DNA from: Cyanobacteria bacterium UBA11372
GTDB taxonomy: Bacteria; Cyanobacteriota; Cyanobacteriia; Cyanobacteriales; Aerosakkonemataceae
Assembly (NCBI GenBank): GCA_003486675.1
Contig: DNGG01000343.1
Span: 627-37,146 of the forward strand
Reading direction: 5' to 3'
Length of the DNA: 36,520 nt
Numbering within the stretch: position 1 is the first letter of the stretch; each line of letters begins with the position of its first letter. Shown here in pieces: positions 31,897 to 36,520 of the stretch. A model generated the notes under the pieces. It did not search any database. It was not told the DNA's origin and was given only the letters and a program-made list of their open reading frames with translations. Position numbers and translations under genes: made by a program.

Positions 31897-33015
31897 ATGA
31901 TAACAATGTCTAATAATACACCCGATATAGCCATTTACCTGCGTCTACTTTATGGTGGCGGTGCTGAACGAGTTATGGTGAATTTAATGCAGGGCTTTGT
32001 TAAGCAGGGACTAAAAGTAGATTTGGTGATGAATACCGTTGATGGCCCTTACATGAAACAAGTACCGCCTGAAGTTAGAATTGTAGGTTTAAAAGCCCCT
32101 CGGATGGTAGAAGGTTTGCCGAAACTGGCGGGTTATTTGCGACGGGAAAAACCCAGTGTTCTCCTTTCTGGCTTGCACTATAACAACGAAATTGCCCTGT
32201 GGGCAAAGCGTCTTTCTGGAACCTCGACGCGGGTTTTTGTATCCGAACACAATACACTTTCCATTCACGCACGAAACCGCCGCAGCGATCGCTTGGCAGC
32301 TATTTTGTCGCGGCTGTTTTATTCTTGGGCTGATGGTATTGTGGCAGTATCTCGCGGCGTTGCCAAAGATTTAGCCAAAGTCACCCATCTTCCCCAACAG
32401 CGCATCCAAACGATTTACAATCCGATTATTACTCCCGATTTATTTGAGAAATCTGCTGTAGCTATAGATCATCCTTGGTTTGCTACCGGACAACCTCCCG
32501 TTATTATCGGTGCAGGAAGATTGGAGGAACAGAAAGATTTTCCTAGTCTAATTCGAGCGTTTGCGATTGTCAGAAAAGTGCTTCCGGCGCGGTTAGTGAT
32601 TTTAGGAAGTGGCAAGGATCGCCAGCTACTAAATAATCTGGTACGGGAGTTAGGGTTAAAGGATGATGTTGGTTTTTTTGGTTTTGTAGATAATCCCTAT
32701 GGTTACATCGCGCGATCGCATGTTTTTGTTTTATCCTCTGCTTGGGAAGGTTTTGGTAACGTTATTGTTGAATCTTTAGCATTGGGTACGCCAGTAGTTT
32801 CGACTAACTGTCCCAATGGTCCTGCAGAAATTCTCGACAATGGGAAGTACGGTGAGTTAGTATCGGTTGGAGATATCGAAGCAATGGCGCAGGCAATTTT
32901 GAAGGTATTGTCTGGCAATTCTAAGTCTGTCGATCCTGGTTGGTTAGAGCAGTTTACTTTGGCCTCTGTTACTCTACAATATCTCGATCTTATGGGGATT
33001 TCAAAAGTCTTTTGA
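31897..33015 (+). CDS. GT4-family glycosyltransferase, paralogue 3
   Basis: A 372-residue GT-B enzyme. It opens with IAIYLRLLYGGGAERVMVNLMQGF, close to paralogue 1. It has IIGAGRLEEQKDFPSLIRAF and EGFGNVIVESLALG, where GFGNV replaces GLPTV of the other two at the EX7E site (both Glu kept). The tail ILDNGKYGELVSVGDIEAMAQAILKVLSG is shared. An alternative ATG at 31906 would remove three residues. There is no good ribosome site before either. It is on the same strand as paralogue 2. The set probably builds one exopolysaccharide or O-antigen-like glycan. Confidence 0.9.
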   Translation: MITMSNNTPDIAIYLRLLYGGGAERVMVNLMQGFVKQGLKVDLVMNTVDGPYMKQVPPEVRIVGLKAPRMVEGLPKLAGYLRREKPSVLLSGLHYNNEIALWAKRLSGTSTRVFVSEHNTLSIHARNRRSDRLAAILSRLFYSWADGIVAVSRGVAKDLAKVTHLPQQRIQTIYNPIITPDLFEKSAVAIDHPWFATGQPPVIIGAGRLEEQKDFPSLIRAFAIVRKVLPARLVILGSGKDRQLLNNLVRELGLKDDVGFFGFVDNPYGYIARSHVFVLSSAWEGFGNVIVESLALGTPVVSTNCPNGPAEILDNGKYGELVSVGDIEAMAQAILKVLSGNSKSVDPGWLEQFTLASVTLQYLDLMGISKVF

Positions 33016-33131
33016 TCGTGCCAACGTTTCAGGCGATCGCTTCCCCATCACCGCCATCAATCGTTTTCCTTTCTGCTGCAAAACCGGGCATCTGTAAGCT
33101 TTAATAGAATTGTGCCTCAAGCTAGGGTTGT

Positions 33132-35330
33132 ATGTGGGCAAAGCTGAAACGGCAAATTTGGGAATCGCGGGGGGTATTAATTGCTGCCCCCAGTGTGGCG
33201 GCGTTGGTTATAGCCTTGCGCTTGGCAGGCTTTTTGCAACCCTTGGAATGGGCGAGTTACGATCAATTTCTGCGCCTGCGTCCAAAAGAACCTCCTGACG
33301 ATCGCATCGTTATCGTTGGCATTACAGAATCAGATTTGCAAAAGGTGGGACGGGGTATAGTTCCCGATATATTATTAGCTCAATTACTAGAAAAAATTAA
33401 ACAGCAGCAGCCAATCGCTATCGCCTTAGATTTATACCGAGATTTGCCAGAAGAACCCGGACATCAGCAGCTAGTTAGGGTGTATGAAACGACACCTAAT
33501 TTAATTGGAATTAAAAAAGTCGTGGGAGATGCCAATGGCCCAGCAGTTAACCCACCCCCCCAACTCTTGCAGCGCGGTCAAGTCAGTGCCAATGATGTTT
33601 TATTAGATCCAGACCTCAAGCTGCGTCGAGGTTTTTTATATTTGACGGCAAAAGATGGAAATACGATAGAAAGTTTGGGATTGAGACTGGCTTTAATTTA
33701 CCTGAAAAATCAAGGAATTGAACCAAAAGCTGCGAAAGTTAATCCCAATTATTTGCAATTGGGTGAAGCGGTATTTGCTAACTTTGAAAAGAACGATGGT
33801 GGCTATGTCAACGCCGATGACAGGAGCTATCAGATTTTAATCAATTATCGCGGGCCGCAAAAAAGCTTTAAGACAGTATCGATGATGGATGTATTGGAGA
33901 ACCGGATACCGCCGGATTTGCTGCGCGATCGCATTGTTTTAATTGGCGCGATCGCCCAAAGCCAAAAGGATTTCTTCCCTACCCCATATAGTATCCCCAC
34001 CCGCACTTCCGGTGTCGAAATTCATGCCAATATAACCAGTCAAATTATCAGTGCCGCGTTAGATGGGCGTCCTTTAATTAAAAGTTGGCCCGATTCCTTG
34101 GAGTATTGGTGGATTTTTGGTTGGTCTTTATTTGGTGCAATATTAAGTTGGCAATGGCGACATGCGGGTGGCGTGGCTAAATTTTCCCTCAGAATTGTCG
34201 CGATTTATATTTTAGCTGTCGGCAGTCTTTTTGGTATTGGTTATCTGGCTCTATTGCAAGGAGTTTGGATACCCGTTGTACCACCTGCGATCGCTTTCTT
34301 CTCTTCTGGTATTGCTATCACTGCTTACATCGCACGCACGGCGGGAGAAATTCGCAAAACTTTCGGGCGCTACCTCACCGATGAAGTCGTCGCCAATCTA
34401 CTTGATTCCCCCGAAGGATTCAAGTTGGGAGGAGAAAGAAAAAAAGTCACTATTTTAATCTCCGATTTGAGGGGATTCTCAGCCATATCGGAACGCTTGT
34501 CACCGGAAACAGTCGTTTCGATGTTAAACATTTATTTGGAGGTAATGGTAGATATTATTACCAGTTACCAAGGCACGATTGATGCGTTTATCGGGGATGG
34601 AATTTTAGTGATTTTTGGCGCGCCAACTCAGCGAGAAGACGATGCTGAAAGGGCAGTCGCTTGCGCTGTCGCAATGCAATTAGCAATGGATTCTGTTAAC
34701 GACAAAAATACCTCTTTATGTTTGCCCAAATTAGCAATGGGAATCGGTTTGAACACGGGTGAAGCAGTAGTCGGAAATATCGGCTCGCAAAAACATGCCA
34801 AATATAGTGTCATAGGAAGTCACGTTAATTTAGCAGCCAGAATCGAATCTTATACCGTAGGGGGTCAAATTCTGATTTCCCAATCTACCCTTAAAGAAGT
34901 CGGTTCTATCCTGCAAATCTCTAGGGAAATCCAGGTTCAACCCAAAGGCTTTCACGAACCTATCCCCCTTTATGATGTAAGAGGAATTGCTGGCGATCGC
35001 AATCTATTTTTGACCCGTCAAGAAGAGAATTTAATTTTCCTAAAACAAGAAATTCCCGTTCAATATACGGTTATAGATGGCAAGCACGTTGATGGAGTAA
35101 CCTTCAAGGCAAGTTTAGTCAAACTATCAGCTAATTCTGCTGAAATTCGTTCCGAACGTTTAGAACAACCCCTGACCAATCTCAAGCTAAATTTATTAAA
35201 TGAAGTCAGTAGCGATATTTATGCTAAAGTATTAGAACAATCGGCAGTTAACCAAAATTGTTTTACCATTCATTTCACTACGATTCCCCCCGATGTCGCA
35301 GCAGTGCTTGAAGAAATTTATCAAAAATGA
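33132..35330 (+). CDS. CHASE2-domain class III nucleotide cyclase
   Basis: A 732-residue membrane protein. After a short cytoplasmic start and a first span (about 12-33) comes an extracytoplasmic CHASE2 sensor (about 35-320). Further spans lie at about 325-342, 351-372 and 378-400. The cyclase domain (about 435-620) has metal ligands Asp445 (ISDLRGF) and Asp489 (IGDG) and transition-state Asn566/Arg570 (NLAAR). The substrate-specifying Lys is replaced by Ala485 (TIDAFIGDG), and Ser559 stands where Thr/Asp is usual, so the nucleotide specificity is open. A ~105-residue tail (625-732) may be PilZ-like, which would couple it to c-di-GMP. It is the second cyclase in the window, and it is not in the GTPase cluster. 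Confidence 0.9.
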   Translation: MWAKLKRQIWESRGVLIAAPSVAALVIALRLAGFLQPLEWASYDQFLRLRPKEPPDDRIVIVGITESDLQKVGRGIVPDILLAQLLEKIKQQQPIAIALDLYRDLPEEPGHQQLVRVYETTPNLIGIKKVVGDANGPAVNPPPQLLQRGQVSANDVLLDPDLKLRRGFLYLTAKDGNTIESLGLRLALIYLKNQGIEPKAAKVNPNYLQLGEAVFANFEKNDGGYVNADDRSYQILINYRGPQKSFKTVSMMDVLENRIPPDLLRDRIVLIGAIAQSQKDFFPTPYSIPTRTSGVEIHANITSQIISAALDGRPLIKSWPDSLEYWWIFGWSLFGAILSWQWRHAGGVAKFSLRIVAIYILAVGSLFGIGYLALLQGVWIPVVPPAIAFFSSGIAITAYIARTAGEIRKTFGRYLTDEVVANLLDSPEGFKLGGERKKVTILISDLRGFSAISERLSPETVVSMLNIYLEVMVDIITSYQGTIDAFIGDGILVIFGAPTQREDDAERAVACAVAMQLAMDSVNDKNTSLCLPKLAMGIGLNTGEAVVGNIGSQKHAKYSVIGSHVNLAARIESYTVGGQILISQSTLKEVGSILQISREIQVQPKGFHEPIPLYDVRGIAGDRNLFLTRQEENLIFLKQEIPVQYTVIDGKHVDGVTFKASLVKLSANSAEIRSERLEQPLTNLKLNLLNEVSSDIYAKVLEQSAVNQNCFTIHFTTIPPDVAAVLEEIYQK

Positions 35331-35370
35331 GTAGATTGAAATCCACAAATTTTGGCTAATGTAACGCCAG

Positions 35371-35394
35371 TTGCTAATTGCTAATTGCTAATTG
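35371..35394. repeat. TTGCTAA heptamer array
   Basis: Three copies of TTGCTAA (35371-35391) plus a partial unit. It is the reverse complement of the AATTAGC array at 36453-36500, so the two flank the M48 gene as an inverted pair. Confidence 0.75.
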
Positions 35395-35492
35395 GGAGAG
35401 ATGCTCAATCATATCCTGCCATTAGCCCCACGGTTGAGATAACTAGCAAATTGAGTTAATCTAGTTTTTACAACTTGGTCAGAGCAAAAATC

Positions 35493-36374
35493 ATGGAGCA
35501 AAAAGTATTAACAGGGCTAAGAGCAGAAGCCTACGAACATCCCTTTGATCGCAAAGCCCTAGCTTCCTTGGAAAAAATGCCCGGTATTTCTTTGCTGTTA
35601 AAGAAAATTAACGAATATGGTATCGATCGCTTACTCAGATTGCAATCCCTTGGTAATGAAATCAAAGTCACACCCCGCAATTTCCCTTACCTGCATAAAT
35701 CATTTGTAGAAACCTGCGAAATTCTTGAGGTTGAACCGCTTCCGGAATTGTATTTATTTCGAGGAACGGGTAACATTCAAACCTACACCATTGGGGTAGA
35801 AAAACCCCTCGTTAGCATCAATTTAGAGGGTATGGAATGGCTCTCCCCCGAAGAGTTGCTTTTCGTTTTCGGACACGAAGTGGCTCACATTAAAAGTCGG
35901 CATTTATTATACCACCAAACGGCAATTATTCTGCCGAGTTTAAAAACGTTTTTAAGTAATACCACTTTGGGGTTAGGTGGCTTATTAGCGAGTGGGGTAG
36001 AAGTGGCTTTGTACAATTGGTTGATGATGGCGAAATTCACTAGCGATCGCGCGGGTTTGCTGGCTTGTCAAGATGTAGAAGTAGCCACTACCGCATTGAT
36101 GAAACTAGCCGGTTTACCGAGAGAATACATGTCAACTGAAATCCTAGAAGATTTTAAGGCACAAGCCCGCGAGTTTTCCACCGAAAGCTTTAATAATCTC
36201 GATAAAATCGCCAAAATGTTGAGTTTTATGGAATACAAGTTTTCTTGGGCAATCATGCGGGCTAGCGAGTTATTAAAATGGGTCGATTCGGGAGAATATG
36301 AGGCTTTACTTCAACAGGATAATTTAGAAACAATGGGAGATTCAGAAGATTGGACTTTTTCTGATTCTTGGTAA
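35493..36374 (+). CDS. M48-family metallopeptidase homologue
   Basis: A 293-residue protein with the zinc-peptidase motif HEVAH (128-132) in a typical M48 setting (LSPEELLFVFGHEVAHIKSRHLLY). A hydrophobic stretch follows (143-175, AIILPSLKTFLSNTTLGLGG...). The helix that normally gives the third zinc ligand as Glu four residues before an Asp (ExxxD, as in EFTADRAG) reads KFTSDRAG here, with Lys181 at the Glu position. It may be inactive, or Asp185 may substitute. The C-terminus is acidic. The ATG at 35493 was preferred over a TTG at 35475. It is flanked by inverted heptamer arrays and has no operon partner. M48 proteins act in membrane protein quality control. Confidence 0.85.
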   Translation: MEQKVLTGLRAEAYEHPFDRKALASLEKMPGISLLLKKINEYGIDRLLRLQSLGNEIKVTPRNFPYLHKSFVETCEILEVEPLPELYLFRGTGNIQTYTIGVEKPLVSINLEGMEWLSPEELLFVFGHEVAHIKSRHLLYHQTAIILPSLKTFLSNTTLGLGGLLASGVEVALYNWLMMAKFTSDRAGLLACQDVEVATTALMKLAGLPREYMSTEILEDFKAQAREFSTESFNNLDKIAKMLSFMEYKFSWAIMRASELLKWVDSGEYEALLQQDNLETMGDSEDWTFSDSW

Positions 36375-36452
36375 GAACTTAAGTTGCTATTTATCTTACC
36401 ATAAGCTAATGGCTAATAGCTAATCGCCGAACCGAAAAAGATTGCCCTAACC

Positions 36453-36500
36453 AATTAGCAATTAGCAATTAGCAATTAGCAATTAGCAATTAGCAATTAA
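36453..36500. repeat. AATTAGC heptamer array
   Basis: Six perfect copies of AATTAGC (36453-36494) and a partial seventh, AATTAA. The upstream sequence 36405-36422 holds GCTAATGGCTAATAGCTAAT, partly complementary, so a hairpin downstream of the M48 gene is possible. The window ends soon after, with no further gene visible. Confidence 0.85.
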
Positions 36501-36520
36501 GTAGTCGGACAAAAGAAAAC

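Noticed and set aside
36453..36500. Possible CRISPR array
   Set aside because: The units are seven bases long and directly adjacent, with no spacers, so this is a heptamer tandem repeat.

Overview
The window is chromosomal DNA of a cyanobacterium, most likely a filamentous or large-genome one. A psaX gene for the photosystem I subunit shows photosynthetic ancestry. Other signs are many HIP1-type GCGATCGC octamers, AT-rich heptanucleotide arrays between genes, a cyanobacterial-type ppc of 1034 codons, a zinc-ribbon Ser/Thr kinase, class III cyclases and several tnpB elements. No tRNA, rRNA or CRISPR array was seen.

Left part (1-7043): a minus-strand pair encodes a DUF1574/SGNH-like protein and an MBOAT acyltransferase, probably an envelope or exopolysaccharide O-acylation pair. 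A small unknown gene follows, then a compact TnpB element. In that element a ribbon-helix-helix gene and tnpB diverge from a promoter carrying a perfect tandem 12-bp repeat. The element ends about 40 bases before ppc. ppc is followed by an unknown gene and a Ser/Thr kinase, both on the minus strand.

Centre (12595-20292): six co-directional genes encode a coiled-coil protein, a large one-span OmpA/BON protein, a Ras-like GTPase, a PAS histidine kinase, a PAS-PAS-GAF adenylate cyclase and a small protein. The OmpA/BON protein has five tandem 23-residue repeats and a putative longin/roadblock-like domain on its cytoplasmic side. The kinase and cyclase share the same N-terminal sensor module. I read this as an envelope-to-GTPase-to-kinase/cAMP signalling cassette and the best candidate here for an undescribed system.

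Right part (20293-36520): two further tnpB genes of different lineages (20405-21667 and 25846-27060) and at least two orphan or decayed element ends (near 22751-23100 and 30326-30379) surround a response regulator, lipA, psaX and a LivH-type permease. A glycan region follows, with three paralogous GT4 glycosyltransferases, a broken fourth copy and a GINT1-like beta-propeller protein. It is followed by a CHASE2-adenylate cyclase with an altered substrate residue and an M48-type protease homologue with an altered putative zinc ligand. Inverted or tandem short repeats lie in most larger gaps, some acting as probable terminators and some extending reading frames.
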